A stretch of 64,000 bases of DNA, taken from the NCBI RefSeq assembly GCF_015354055.1, contig NZ_JACHTM010000002.1:1-64000 (forward strand). The letters run 5' to 3'. Made by a program: the position numbers and the translations under genes. Position 1 is the first letter of the stretch. The number at the start of each line of letters is the position of its first letter. The notes under the pieces were generated by a model, which made no database searches, had not been told where the DNA came from, and saw only the letters and a list, made by a program, of their open reading frames with translations. The DNA is from Thermaurantiacus tibetensis (lineage in GTDB: Bacteria; Pseudomonadota; Alphaproteobacteria; Sphingomonadales; Sphingomonadaceae). Positions 7,300-15,893 of the stretch are shown piece by piece.

Positions 7300-8591
7300 T
7301 GCCGGAACTGCAGCTCGACGGCCTCGTCGGCCCCAGCCACAACTATGCGGGCCTGAGCCTCGGCAACCTCGCCGCCACCCGGAACGCCGGTGCCGTGTCT
7401 TCGCCCCGCGCTGCCGCGCTCCAGGGCCTGGCCAAGATGCGGCTGGTGCTGGGGCTCGGGCTGCCGCAGGGCCTGCTCCTGCCGCACGAACGGCCGAACC
7501 TCGGCCTGCTCCGCGCCATGGGCTTCGCCGGCACGGATGCCGAGGTGCTGAAGGCCGCCCATGCCGAGGACCCGGCGCTCGTCGCCGTCGCCTGGTCGGC
7601 CTCGCCGATGTGGACGGCGAACGCCGCCACCGTGAGCCCTGCGGCTGACACCGCCGACGGCCGCACCCACCTCTCGGTCGCCAACCTCGCGACCATGGCG
7701 CACCGCGCGCAGGAATGGCCTGCAACGCTCGCCCAGCTCCGCCTTGCCTTCGCCGACCGGCGCCACTTCGCCGTGCACGGGCCCGTTCCGCCGAGCTTCG
7801 GCGACGAGGGCGCGGCCAACCACCTGCGCCTCGCGCCCGCCCACGAGGCGCCCGGAGTCGAGGTGTTCGTCCACGGCGTGAACGCCGGCGGCCGGTTCCC
7901 CGCGCGGCAGGACGTCAGGGCCTCGAAGGCGGTCGCGCGCCGGCACGGCGTTGCCGCTGCCCTCCATGTCGCCCAGGCGGACGCCGCGATCGAGGCGGGC
8001 GCCTTCCACAACGACGTGGTGGCGGTGGCGAACGGGCCAGTGCTGCTTGCCCACGCTGAGGCCTTTGCCGACCGCGACGCGCTTGTTGCGGCGCTTGCCG
8101 CGCGCGTGCCGGGCTTCTGCCTTGTCGAGGCGCCGGCGGACGAGATCAGCCTCGAGGAGGCGGTCGGCTCCTACGTCTTCAACGCCTCGCTGCTGACGGT
8201 TAGCGACGGCATGGCGCTGGTGCTGCCGAAGGAGGCCGAGGAGACCCCCCGGGTGTGGCGCTGGCTTCAGCGGGTCGTTGCCGACAATGCCAACCCCATC
8301 CAGGCGCTCCACGTGCTCGACCTTCGCGAGTCGATGCGCAACGGCGGCGGCCCGGCCTGCCTCCGCCTCCGGGTCCAGCTGTCGGAGACGGCGCTTGCCG
8401 CGGTCGACCCGCGCTTCCGCCTTGACGCGGCGACGCTTGACCGGCTCGAAGGGGTGGTCGCGCGCTGGTGGCCCGAGCGGATCGCGCCCGAAGAGCTCGG
8501 CAACCCCGACCTCATGGACCAGTGCCGCGCCGCGCGCCGGGCGCTGCTCGAGGCGCTCGGGATCGCGCCTGCGGAACTCGGCGAAGCCTGA
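7299..8591 (+). CDS. astB: N-succinylarginine dihydrolase
   Basis: Hydrolyses N2-succinylarginine to N2-succinylornithine, ammonia and CO2, step 2 of the AST pathway. The 430-residue protein starts with DGLVGPSHNYAGLS and shows the guanidino-modifying-enzyme landmarks of AstB: FVHGVNAGGRFPARQDVRAS, FHNDVVAVAN (catalytic His region) and NGGGPACLRLRV (catalytic Cys) near the C-terminus. It is the third gene of the ast operon and ends facing fliS with only 9 bases between the stops. Confidence 0.94.
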   Translation: MPELQLDGLVGPSHNYAGLSLGNLAATRNAGAVSSPRAAALQGLAKMRLVLGLGLPQGLLLPHERPNLGLLRAMGFAGTDAEVLKAAHAEDPALVAVAWSASPMWTANAATVSPAADTADGRTHLSVANLATMAHRAQEWPATLAQLRLAFADRRHFAVHGPVPPSFGDEGAANHLRLAPAHEAPGVEVFVHGVNAGGRFPARQDVRASKAVARRHGVAAALHVAQADAAIEAGAFHNDVVAVANGPVLLAHAEAFADRDALVAALAARVPGFCLVEAPADEISLEEAVGSYVFNASLLTVSDGMALVLPKEAEETPRVWRWLQRVVADNANPIQALHVLDLRESMRNGGGPACLRLRVQLSETALAAVDPRFRLDAATLDRLEGVVARWWPERIAPEELGNPDLMDQCRAARRALLEALGIAPAELGEA

Positions 8592-8606
8592 GCCGGGCCG
8601 TCAGGC
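8586..8606. terminator. small hairpin joining the convergent astB and fliS stops
   Basis: GCCTGA (8586-8591) and TCAGGC (8601-8606) form inverted arms, each containing a stop codon, TGA for astB and TGA for fliS on the other strand. The stem is short and there is no U-tract, so a terminator role is only possible. Confidence 0.25.
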
Positions 8607-9032
8607 GCGCGGCCGGCCGATGGCCCGCCAGGCGGATGCGATCTCCTCGGCGGCGAAGCTCGCCGAGGCCAGCGCCCCCGGGCTTCCGTCCAGGAGCTGG
8701 GCGCGGAGCATGGCGTAGGCGCGCGCGAGCGCCTCGGCCACCTCGCCGCCGCGCGCACGATCGAGCGTGGAATCGAGCCCGTCGACGATGGCGAGCGCGC
8801 GCTCGGTCGCGCGGACGCGCCGCACCGCCTCGGCCTTGGCCGCGGCATCGCGCGCCTCGCGCAGCAGGGCGATCAGCCGGTCGAAGAGCATCATCACGAG
8901 CTCGTGCGGAGATGCGGCCGCGACCCGGGCCTCGAGGGTGACCGAGCGATAGTGCCGGAGGGCGGCGGTCCGGTCGCCCTCAAGGGCGTGGGGGCGGGAG
9001 CGGAGGAGCTGGTCGGCGGCGGGGAGGGGCAT
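8601..9032 (-). CDS. fliS: flagellar export chaperone FliS
   Basis: A helical protein of 143 residues with the FliS core ASPHELVMMLFDRLIALLREA (about residues 40-60) and the later GGEVAEALARAYAMLRAQLL helix, matching FliS length and pattern. FliS binds the C-terminus of flagellin in the cytosol to prevent premature polymerisation and deliver it to the flagellar export gate. It lies 25 bases downstream of fliD on the same strand, the common fliD-fliS order. No fliC is in the window. Confidence 0.85.
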   Translation of the reverse strand: MPLPAADQLLRSRPHALEGDRTAALRHYRSVTLEARVAAASPHELVMMLFDRLIALLREARDAAAKAEAVRRVRATERALAIVDGLDSTLDRARGGEVAEALARAYAMLRAQLLDGSPGALASASFAAEEIASAWRAIGRPRA

Positions 9033-9057
9033 GGTTCGGGTCCTTCATGTCGGGCGA

Positions 9058-10497
9058 TCAGCGGTCGCGGTTCGCGCGCCAGAGGTCGATCTGCTGCTGG
9101 AGGAAGGTCTGGGTGGCGCGGGTCCGGCCGACGGCGGTGTCCACGCCGGCGAACTGCCGGGTGAGCGCAGCCTCGAGCCGTTCCATCCGCGAATCGAGCT
9201 CGGCGCGGGCGCGGGCGATCGCCTGCGCCTCGCGGGCGAGCGCGGTGGGCTGGCCGGGGCGGCCGTTGACCGCGACGGCAAGCTGGACTCCGAGCTGGCG
9301 CAGCGGCCCGCCCGGCGTGAGGAGGCTCCCCTGGTCGGCAAGCGCGCGGACCATCCGCTCGACGGCGGCAGGGTGGTCGGCCACCATGCGCTGGAGGCGC
9401 GCCTCGTCGACCTGCACCGTGCCCTCGCGCGTCAGCCGGAGGCCAAGCTCGGCAAGCCGCGTCGGCGCATCGCCGTCGGGCGTGACGAGCGGGCGGGTGG
9501 TGAGCCCGGTCAGCGACTGGAGCACGCGCCGGGTGGTCGAGTCGGCAACGAGCGCTCCGGCGCTTGCGGTTGCCGTCTCGCCGCGGGAGAGTTCGCGGCC
9601 GATGCCCAGAAGCTCGGAGAGCGCGCCGGCGAAGTCGCGGACGACGGCGGCAAGCTCGCTTGCCGAGCGCTCGGCCGAGACCGTGACCGGAGCGCCGGGG
9701 GCCGCGCGCAGCAGGCTGAGGGTGGCGCCGTCGAGAAGATCGGAGACCTGGTTCGACGGCCGCCGCAGCGTCACGCCATCGACGACGAGCTCGGCGTCGG
9801 CCGCGCGGGCGTTGCGCGCAAGATCCCCGCCGCCGACGGTGAAGGCGAAGGCCTCGAGCGCGGGGTCTCCGCTCGCTTCCACGAGGAAGCCGGAGGCAAG
9901 CCCGGTGGTGCCGCGCAGCACCAGCCGCGAGCCGTCGACATCGGTCAGGATGCTGGCCGTCACTGGCGCGTTCGCAGCGCGCGCGGCGGCGTTGATCGCG
10001 TCCCTGAGGCCGGTCAGGCTGTCGTCCGCCGGGCCGATGGTGACGACGAGGTCGGGCGTGGCGGAAGGCGTGAAGCCGGTCGCAGGACCGGTGCCGTCGA
10101 CCGTGCCGAAGCGGAAGGTGAGCGTCCCCTGGCCGACGGGCGCGGCCGGATCGGCTCGGGACGCGGAGGCGAGCACCTGGGCGGCGGCGACCGCGCGAAC
10201 CTCGACGGTCTGCGGGGCAAGCGTGGTGCCGGGGGCAACCCTGAGGCTCATGACCGTCGGGTCGGACACGCGGGGGACGGCCGAGACGCTTCCCGCCTGC
10301 ACCCGCTGGACGAGTGCCGTGTTCAGCGCATCGAGCGCGGAGCGGAACTGGCCGAGCGCGGAAATGCGCGCCTCCACGCGCTCCTGCCGGCGCTGGAGAA
10401 GGGCCGCCTGCGGCTCGCGCTGGGCGCGGACGAGATCCCTGACCAGGGTGGCCATGTCGATGCCCGAGCCGGCGCCAAGGGAGCCGAGGATGTTCAT
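9058..10497 (-). CDS. fliD: flagellar filament capping protein FliD (HAP2)
   Basis: A protein of 479 residues forming the distal cap that guides flagellin folding. The N-terminal FliD_N region begins MNILGSLGAGSGIDMATLV, the standard FliD opening, followed by heptad-rich helix LLQRRQERVEARISALGQF. The C-terminal FliD_C region carries another long helix (ALAREAQAIARARAELDSRMERLEAAL pattern) and ends QTFLQQQIDLWRANRDR. The start at 10497 has a strong GGGAGGGC site. A longer upstream open frame is non-coding by comparison with the family. It forms an operon with fliS. Confidence 0.9.
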   Translation of the reverse strand: MNILGSLGAGSGIDMATLVRDLVRAQREPQAALLQRRQERVEARISALGQFRSALDALNTALVQRVQAGSVSAVPRVSDPTVMSLRVAPGTTLAPQTVEVRAVAAAQVLASASRADPAAPVGQGTLTFRFGTVDGTGPATGFTPSATPDLVVTIGPADDSLTGLRDAINAAARAANAPVTASILTDVDGSRLVLRGTTGLASGFLVEASGDPALEAFAFTVGGGDLARNARAADAELVVDGVTLRRPSNQVSDLLDGATLSLLRAAPGAPVTVSAERSASELAAVVRDFAGALSELLGIGRELSRGETATASAGALVADSTTRRVLQSLTGLTTRPLVTPDGDAPTRLAELGLRLTREGTVQVDEARLQRMVADHPAAVERMVRALADQGSLLTPGGPLRQLGVQLAVAVNGRPGQPTALAREAQAIARARAELDSRMERLEAALTRQFAGVDTAVGRTRATQTFLQQQIDLWRANRDR

Positions 10498-10900
10498 GCC
10501 CTCCCAAAACGGCGGGGGAGACTCGGCGTTTAGGCGTTTCGGAAGCGCTTCTTGCCGAGCTTTTCCTGCCCTGCTAGCAGCGCGGTCGGGGACCTGCGGG
10601 TCCGCGCTCTCGGCATCCTCCGCATGGCTCGGACCTTTCCCCGCTTCCCCTCCGGCACGGCGCCGGGCACGGGGAAGCGAGGCTTGGAACGGATGGCGCA
10701 TCTCGAAAGGGCGAAGGTCAGGGTCGGGCGGCAGGTGGTGCGGCATGGTGTGCGCGCGCTGTCCGGCCGGGGCCCTCGCGCCCTGGAGCGAGCCGGACCC
10801 CCCGGCGCCGTCCGCCCGCTTGCGATCACCGGCGGGGCGCTCTGCCCTGCCCGCCACATGAGGCGCAGCGGCCCTGCCCTGCGCACCCGGAGACATTCTG
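10498..10900. other. 403-base spacer: fliD promoter side and rne leader
   Basis: No convincing gene is seen. The region separates divergent fliD and rne. RNase E genes usually have long structured leaders used for autoregulation, and a small hairpin GGAC-CTGCGG-GTCC style fold is visible near 10590-10605. The last bases carry GGAG 8 nt before the rne ATG. Promoter elements could not be assigned with confidence on either strand. Confidence 0.4.
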
Positions 10901-13390
10901 ATGACCACACGCATGCTGATCGACGCCCGCCACCCGGAGGAGACCCGGGTCGCGGTCGTCCGGGGCAACCGCATTGAGGAGTTCGATTTCGAGGCGGCCA
11001 GCCGCAAGCAGATCAAGGGCAATATCTACCTTGCCAAGGTGACGCGGGTCGAGCCCTCGCTCCAGGCGGCCTTCATCGACTACGGCGGGAACCGGCACGG
11101 CTTCCTCGCCTTCTCGGAGATCCACCCCGACTACTACCAGATCCCCAAGGAAGACCGCGAGGCGCTGCTTCGCGAGGAGGAGAAGCTGGCCGAGGAGGCC
11201 GGCGCGGACAACGGCGCCGGCGACGCGAACGGCGCGGGCGAGGGGGAGGAGAGCGAGGCGAACGGGCGGCCCGAGGAGCACGGCGCCTCCGACGAGGCGG
11301 CAGCCGATGCGCTCCGGCGGCGGCGGATGCAGCTTCGGCGGCGCTACAAGATCCAGGACGTCATCCGCCGCCGGCAGGTGATGCTGGTGCAGGTGGTGAA
11401 GGAAGAGCGCGGCAACAAGGGCGCAGCACTCACCACCTACATCTCGCTCGCCGGGCGCTACGGCGTCCTCATGCCCAACACCGCGCAAGGCGGCGGGATC
11501 AGCCGCAAGATCGCCAACGCCGCCGACCGCAAGCGGCTGAAGTCGGTGATCGCCGAGCTGAAACTGCCGCCGACGATGGGCGCCATCATCCGCACGGCCG
11601 GGCTCTCGCGCACCAAGGCCGAGATCCGCCGCGACTTCGACTATCTGACGCGGCTCTGGGACGAGATCCGCGAGAAGACGCTCGCCTCGACGGCGCCCAC
11701 CCTCATCTACGAGGACAACGACCTCATCAAGCGGGCGATCCGCGACATCTACACGCGCGAGATCGACGAGGTGCTGGTGGATGGCGAGGCCGGCTACCGG
11801 CAGGCGCGCGCCTTCATGAAGCTGCTCATGCCGAGCCACGCGAAGAAGGTGCAGCACTATTCCGACCCGGTGCCGCTGTTCCTGCGTGCTGGCGTGGAAG
11901 GTCAGCTCGCGGCGATGATGAACCCGGTCGTCCAGCTGAAGTCGGGCGGCTACATGGTGATCTCGCAGACCGAGGCGCTGGTCGCCGTCGACGTCAATTC
12001 CGGCCGGGCGACGCGCGAGCACAACATCGAGGAGACCGCGCTCAAGACCAACATCGAGGCGGCCGAGGAGATCGCCCGGCAGCTGCGCCTGCGCGACATG
12101 GCCGGCCTCATCGTCGTCGACTTCATCGACATGGAGGTCGGCGCCAACAACCGGAAGGTGGAGAAGGCGCTGAAGGAAGCGCTGAAGGCCGACCGGGCGC
12201 GGGTGCAGGTGGGCCGGATCTCGCCCTTCGGCCTCCTCGAGATGAGCCGCCAGCGGCTGCGCACCGGCGTGCTCGAGGCCTCGACGGAGCCCTGCCCGCA
12301 CTGCGGCGGCTCGGGCCTCGTGAGAACCGAGAGTTCGGCGGCGCTCTCGGCGCTGCGCCTCGTCGAGGAGGAGGCGGTCAAGGGCCGGGCGAGCCAGTTC
12401 CGCCTGCGCGCCGACCCGGCGGTCGCCGTCTACATCCTCAACCGCAAGCGCCGGGAACTGGCGGAGCTCGAGGGCCGCTACGGCATTGGCGTGGAGGTGG
12501 TGCCGGATGCCACGCTCGCCGGCGCGCGCCTTGCCGTCGAGGGCAGCGGGCCGCCCCCGGCCCATGCGCCGCTGAGCCAGGCGCTTCCCGCGCCGGCGCC
12601 GGCTGCCGACGTCGACGCCGAGGACGCGGACGAGGCGGACGAGGCGCGCGACGAGGAGGAGACCGCCGCGACGCCCGATGCCGCAGGCGACGGGCAGGCC
12701 GCGCCGGGCGGGGGCGAGACGGGTCGTGCCGAAGGCCGGAAGAAGCGCAGGCGACGGCGCGGCGGCCGCGGCCGACGCAACCGGCAGGAAGGCGAGGGGG
12801 GCGTCGCCATGGCGCCCGCACCCCAGCCGGCGGAGGCCGGGGCGGAAGGGGAGGCCGACGAGGCCCACGTTCCGGAGCCTTCGGAGCCGGCGCCAGCGCC
12901 CGCAGACGAAGCGGAACCTGCCCACGACGCCGGCGCCGAGCCCGCGCCTGCCGCGCCGAGGCCGGGGCGTCGCGGCCGCGGCCGGGTGGCGGCGCCGGTC
13001 GCGCCGGCCGAGGCCGAGGCGGACGCGGCGTCAGGCGCCGCGGCGGAGCCGGCCGAAGCGACCCAGCGGCCGCGGCGCGGGCGCAAGCCGGCGGGAGCCA
13101 CGGAGGGCGAGGCGACCGCCTCCGGCGACGTGCCGGCGCCGCGGCGGCGCAGCCGCAAGGCCGCGGCCGAGCCGGAACCCCAGCCGGTCGCCGAAGTCGC
13201 CGACGCCGGGGCCGGGCCAGCACCCGAGGCCCCGCCGGCACCGGCAGCGGCGCCCGAACCCGTGGCTGCAGCGGAGGCGAGCGCACCCCCGCCCGCGCCC
13301 GCTGCTGCGGTCGAGCCAGCCCCCGCACCGGCGGCACCGGCCGCGCCGCCACCGCGGCGGGGCTGGTGGCAGCGCACCTTCGGCGGCTAG
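10901..13390 (+). CDS. rne: ribonuclease E
   Basis: The endoribonuclease that initiates mRNA decay and processes rRNA/tRNA precursors, 829 residues. The start MTTRMLIDARHPEETRV and the S1 domain (IKGNIYLAKVTRVEPSLQAAFIDYG) match alphaproteobacterial RNase E, including a charged insertion of about 60 residues within the S1 domain (residues about 88-145). The DNase I-like catalytic part has VVDFIDMEVGANNRKVE, and the Zn-link is CPHCGGSG. The last 280 residues are acidic/alanine-rich with arginine-rich blocks (GRKKRRRRRGGRGRR), the expected disordered degradosome scaffold and RNA-binding tail. GGAG lies 8 nt before the ATG. Confidence 0.95.
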   Translation: MTTRMLIDARHPEETRVAVVRGNRIEEFDFEAASRKQIKGNIYLAKVTRVEPSLQAAFIDYGGNRHGFLAFSEIHPDYYQIPKEDREALLREEEKLAEEAGADNGAGDANGAGEGEESEANGRPEEHGASDEAAADALRRRRMQLRRRYKIQDVIRRRQVMLVQVVKEERGNKGAALTTYISLAGRYGVLMPNTAQGGGISRKIANAADRKRLKSVIAELKLPPTMGAIIRTAGLSRTKAEIRRDFDYLTRLWDEIREKTLASTAPTLIYEDNDLIKRAIRDIYTREIDEVLVDGEAGYRQARAFMKLLMPSHAKKVQHYSDPVPLFLRAGVEGQLAAMMNPVVQLKSGGYMVISQTEALVAVDVNSGRATREHNIEETALKTNIEAAEEIARQLRLRDMAGLIVVDFIDMEVGANNRKVEKALKEALKADRARVQVGRISPFGLLEMSRQRLRTGVLEASTEPCPHCGGSGLVRTESSAALSALRLVEEEAVKGRASQFRLRADPAVAVYILNRKRRELAELEGRYGIGVEVVPDATLAGARLAVEGSGPPPAHAPLSQALPAPAPAADVDAEDADEADEARDEEETAATPDAAGDGQAAPGGGETGRAEGRKKRRRRRGGRGRRNRQEGEGGVAMAPAPQPAEAGAEGEADEAHVPEPSEPAPAPADEAEPAHDAGAEPAPAAPRPGRRGRGRVAAPVAPAEAEADAASGAAAEPAEATQRPRRGRKPAGATEGEATASGDVPAPRRRSRKAAAEPEPQPVAEVADAGAGPAPEAPPAPAAAPEPVAAAEASAPPPAPAAAVEPAPAPAAPAAPPPRRGWWQRTFGG

Positions 13391-13420
13391 GGGCTACGCA
13401 CACCGCAGGAGGGTCGGCCC

Positions 13421-13678
13421 ATGGGCAGCTGGATCTGGACCATCGTCATCGGCTTCGTCGCCGGGCTCATCGCCCGCTTCTTCGCGCGCGACCCGAAGAA
13501 CCCCTCCGGCTGTCTTGCAACGACCGTGCTCGGCGTCGTGGGCGCGGCCCTGTTCACCTGGATCGGCCAGCAGCTCGGCCTCTACGGCGAGGGCCAGACG
13601 GCCGGGCTCATCGGCTCGGTCGTGGGCGCGATGATCGTGCTCGCCGTCTGGCAGGCGCTCACCGAGCGCAGGCGCTGA
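13421..13678 (+). CDS. GlsB/YeaQ/YmgE family stress-response membrane protein
   Basis: An 85-residue protein with three hydrophobic segments and glycine-rich turns (VIGFVAGLIARFF, TTVLGVVGAALFTWIG, IGSVVGAMIVLAVW), as in the transglycosylase-associated/GlsB family. These small inner-membrane proteins are induced by acid or general stress, and their biochemical role is unknown. It starts 30 bases after rne with a GGAGGG site and converges on a Rieske oxygenase gene. Confidence 0.85.
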   Translation: MGSWIWTIVIGFVAGLIARFFARDPKNPSGCLATTVLGVVGAALFTWIGQQLGLYGEGQTAGLIGSVVGAMIVLAVWQALTERRR

Positions 13679-13718
13679 CCGGGCCGGCGCGTCCGGCCGG
13701 CGCGGCGGACCCGACCCG

Positions 13719-15092
13719 CTAGACGCGGCCCTCGAGATACGTGTCGAGGGTGGCGTGGAGGTGGCGGATCCGGCTTTCCTGGTAGCGGCCGAGCTCGACC
13801 CGGTCATTGGGCGAGGAGATGAGCCCTTCCTGGACGTGCGGGAGGTTTCCCATGTCCTGGTCGAACACGCCGCCGAGCCGGCCCCAGGCCGTGACCGAGG
13901 ACCAGGGCTCGTCGTCCTTCAGGAACAGCATCTCGGCTGCGCGCGGCACCGGCTGGCCTTCGGGGGCCTTGGCGAGGATCCGCACTTCCATGAGCGTCGC
14001 GTGCTGGTCGGGCCAGGGGCGCCAGCGGTAGACAATGTTGGTCTGGTAGCCGCCCCAGGGCGAGAGGTTGGGGAAGACGTTGAACGTCCAGGCGTCGAGG
14101 AGTTCGCTGTCGGACGCCTGGTCGGCGCCCGGGAAGCCGGTGGCGCGCAGCGCTTGGCGGTTGCGGGCGCCGATGGCCTGGCGCGCCGTCATGCCGGGCC
14201 TGAGCTCGAGCGGCATCGCCTCGCCCGTCGTCCGGCCCGCACCTCCCGAGAAGGCCTCGAGGATGGCCTCCTCGGGAATGTCCCCGAGGTGCGGACTCGG
14301 CACGCCGAAGGGGGTGAGCGCCAGGCTCACATGGTCGCCCCAGACGGAGTAGCGGCTGTTCGAGTCGCCGGTGAACGGCAGGATCTGCGGGTGGGTGGTG
14401 ATGCTGTGGAACGCCTCCATGAAGGCTTCCGCGACCACCTTCCAGTTGGCGCGAATGACCTTTGCGACCCAGATCGCCGTGAAGTTCCGTTCCTGCTGCC
14501 AGTGGGAGAAGAGCTCGGGGAGCGGCGCGAGATAGTCCTCGAGCGGCGGGGCCTTGCCGTCCCAGTTCACGAACCAGTAGCCCGCCCAGTGCGCGGCGCG
14601 CACCTCGGGGAGATGCATGGCCTCGTCCGAAAGATGCGCAAAGTCCCAGCGGCAGGGAATGTCCCTGAGACTGCCGTCGAGGTTCCAGGTGAAGCCGTGG
14701 AAGGGGCACTGGAGGTCGGCGGCGTGGCCCGCCTCGGTCCTGAGGCGCCGGCCGCGGTGGAGGCAGACGTTCCAGAAGGCCCTGACCGAACGGTCGGGCT
14801 GGCGCACCAGCAGCACCGACTTGCCGAGGTTGTCGTAGACGACGACGTCGCCCGGCTCGGGGAACTCCTCGTCGCGGGCCGCCATCTGCCAGACGCGCGG
14901 CCACATGTGGGCCTTCTCCGCCTCGAAGAAGGCCGCCGACGTGTAGCGCGAGGCGGAGAGCGGGGCAGTGCCGAAGTCGCGCCAGCTGTCGGCGCGGAGC
15001 TTCGCCGGCACGGGCGGATCGTCGCGCGCCAGGATGTCGTCGGCCGAAACGCCAGGGCAGCGCGGCAGGTCGGACGGGTTGCGGTCGGCCAT
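13719..15092 (-). CDS. Rieske aromatic ring-hydroxylating oxygenase, alpha subunit
   Basis: A 457-residue non-haem iron oxygenase subunit. The N-terminal Rieske [2Fe-2S] domain has CLHRGRRL and CPFHGF (CxH...CxxH). The C-terminal catalytic domain has the iron-ligand region NWKVVAEAFMEAFHSITTHPQ. The start at 15092 follows a GGGAGGGAG site, and an in-frame ATG at 15149 is less likely. No ferredoxin, reductase or beta subunit lies nearby, so electron donors must come from elsewhere. The substrate is not predictable. The family also includes demethylases of betaine-type compounds. Confidence 0.85.
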   Translation of the reverse strand: MADRNPSDLPRCPGVSADDILARDDPPVPAKLRADSWRDFGTAPLSASRYTSAAFFEAEKAHMWPRVWQMAARDEEFPEPGDVVVYDNLGKSVLLVRQPDRSVRAFWNVCLHRGRRLRTEAGHAADLQCPFHGFTWNLDGSLRDIPCRWDFAHLSDEAMHLPEVRAAHWAGYWFVNWDGKAPPLEDYLAPLPELFSHWQQERNFTAIWVAKVIRANWKVVAEAFMEAFHSITTHPQILPFTGDSNSRYSVWGDHVSLALTPFGVPSPHLGDIPEEAILEAFSGGAGRTTGEAMPLELRPGMTARQAIGARNRQALRATGFPGADQASDSELLDAWTFNVFPNLSPWGGYQTNIVYRWRPWPDQHATLMEVRILAKAPEGQPVPRAAEMLFLKDDEPWSSVTAWGRLGGVFDQDMGNLPHVQEGLISSPNDRVELGRYQESRIRHLHATLDTYLEGRV

Positions 15093-15188
15093 GGCAAGCT
15101 CCCTCCCGTGCGTCCCTAACGCCATGCACCGGCGCCCGCCTTCCCCCATTTTGCAAGGTGGGGCGGTTCGCCGCTATGCCGGGAGGCG

Positions 15189-15893
15189 ATGACGGACGCC
15201 TCCACCGACGCGCCTTCCGCCACGGCTCGCGGGCGGCGGCTGCACGGCCGGCGCAAGGGCCATGCGCTGAAGCCCCGGGCGGAGCGGCTGGTGGCGGAGG
15301 TGCTGCCCCGGCTTGCCGTCCCCGCCGAGGGGCCGCTCGATTCGGTCAGCCTGTTCGGGGCGCCCCGGCCGCTCGCGCTCGAGGTGGGGTTCGGCAAGGG
15401 CGAGCACCTCGCCTTCCAGGCGGCGCGGGCGCCGGAGGTGGGCTTCATCGGCTGCGAGCCCTATCTGAACGGCGTGGCCGGGCTCCTGTCGCACGTGGAG
15501 GACCGCGGCCTTTCGAACGTCCGGGTCCACATGGGCGATGCGCTCGACGTGCTCGAGCGGCTGGCGCCGGCGAGCCTGGTGGCCGTCTACCTCCTCCACC
15601 CCGACCCGTGGCCGAAGGCCCGCCACGCCAAGCGCCGGTTCGTCAACCCGGAGCCGCTCGATGCGGTGTCCCGCGCGCTGGCGCCGGGCGGGCTGTTCAG
15701 GGTGGCGACGGACCACCCGGTGCATCTTCGCCACGTGCTGATCGAGATGCAGAAGCGCCGCGACTTCCTCTGGACGGCGGAGCAGCCGGAGGACTGGGAG
15801 GCGGTGAAGGACGACTGGCCAGACACCCGCTTCGCGCGCAAGGCGCGGGCGCTGGGGCATGCAGTGTGGCGACTGGAGTATCGGCGGACATGA
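15189..15893 (+). CDS. trmB: tRNA (guanine-N7-)-methyltransferase
   Basis: Methylates G46 of tRNAs using SAM. The 234-residue protein shows the TrmB pattern: an N-terminal basic region (GRRLHGRRKGHALKPRAE), the SAM site LALEVGFGKGEHL, GCEPYLNGVAGLL, LHPDPWPKARHAKRRF and late TDHPVHLRH. It overlaps the downstream M48 protease by 4 nt (ATGA). Confidence 0.95.
   Translation: MTDASTDAPSATARGRRLHGRRKGHALKPRAERLVAEVLPRLAVPAEGPLDSVSLFGAPRPLALEVGFGKGEHLAFQAARAPEVGFIGCEPYLNGVAGLLSHVEDRGLSNVRVHMGDALDVLERLAPASLVAVYLLHPDPWPKARHAKRRFVNPEPLDAVSRALAPGGLFRVATDHPVHLRHVLIEMQKRRDFLWTAEQPEDWEAVKDDWPDTRFARKARALGHAVWRLEYRRT

Noticed and set aside
10497-10545. FliA (sigma-28)-like promoter TAAA-N15-GCCG upstream of fliD
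   Set aside because: The -10 half ends 8 bases before the ATG, which would give a leaderless transcript and waste the strong ribosome site. The second half (GCCGTTTT) also fits poorly, so chance similarity is more likely.
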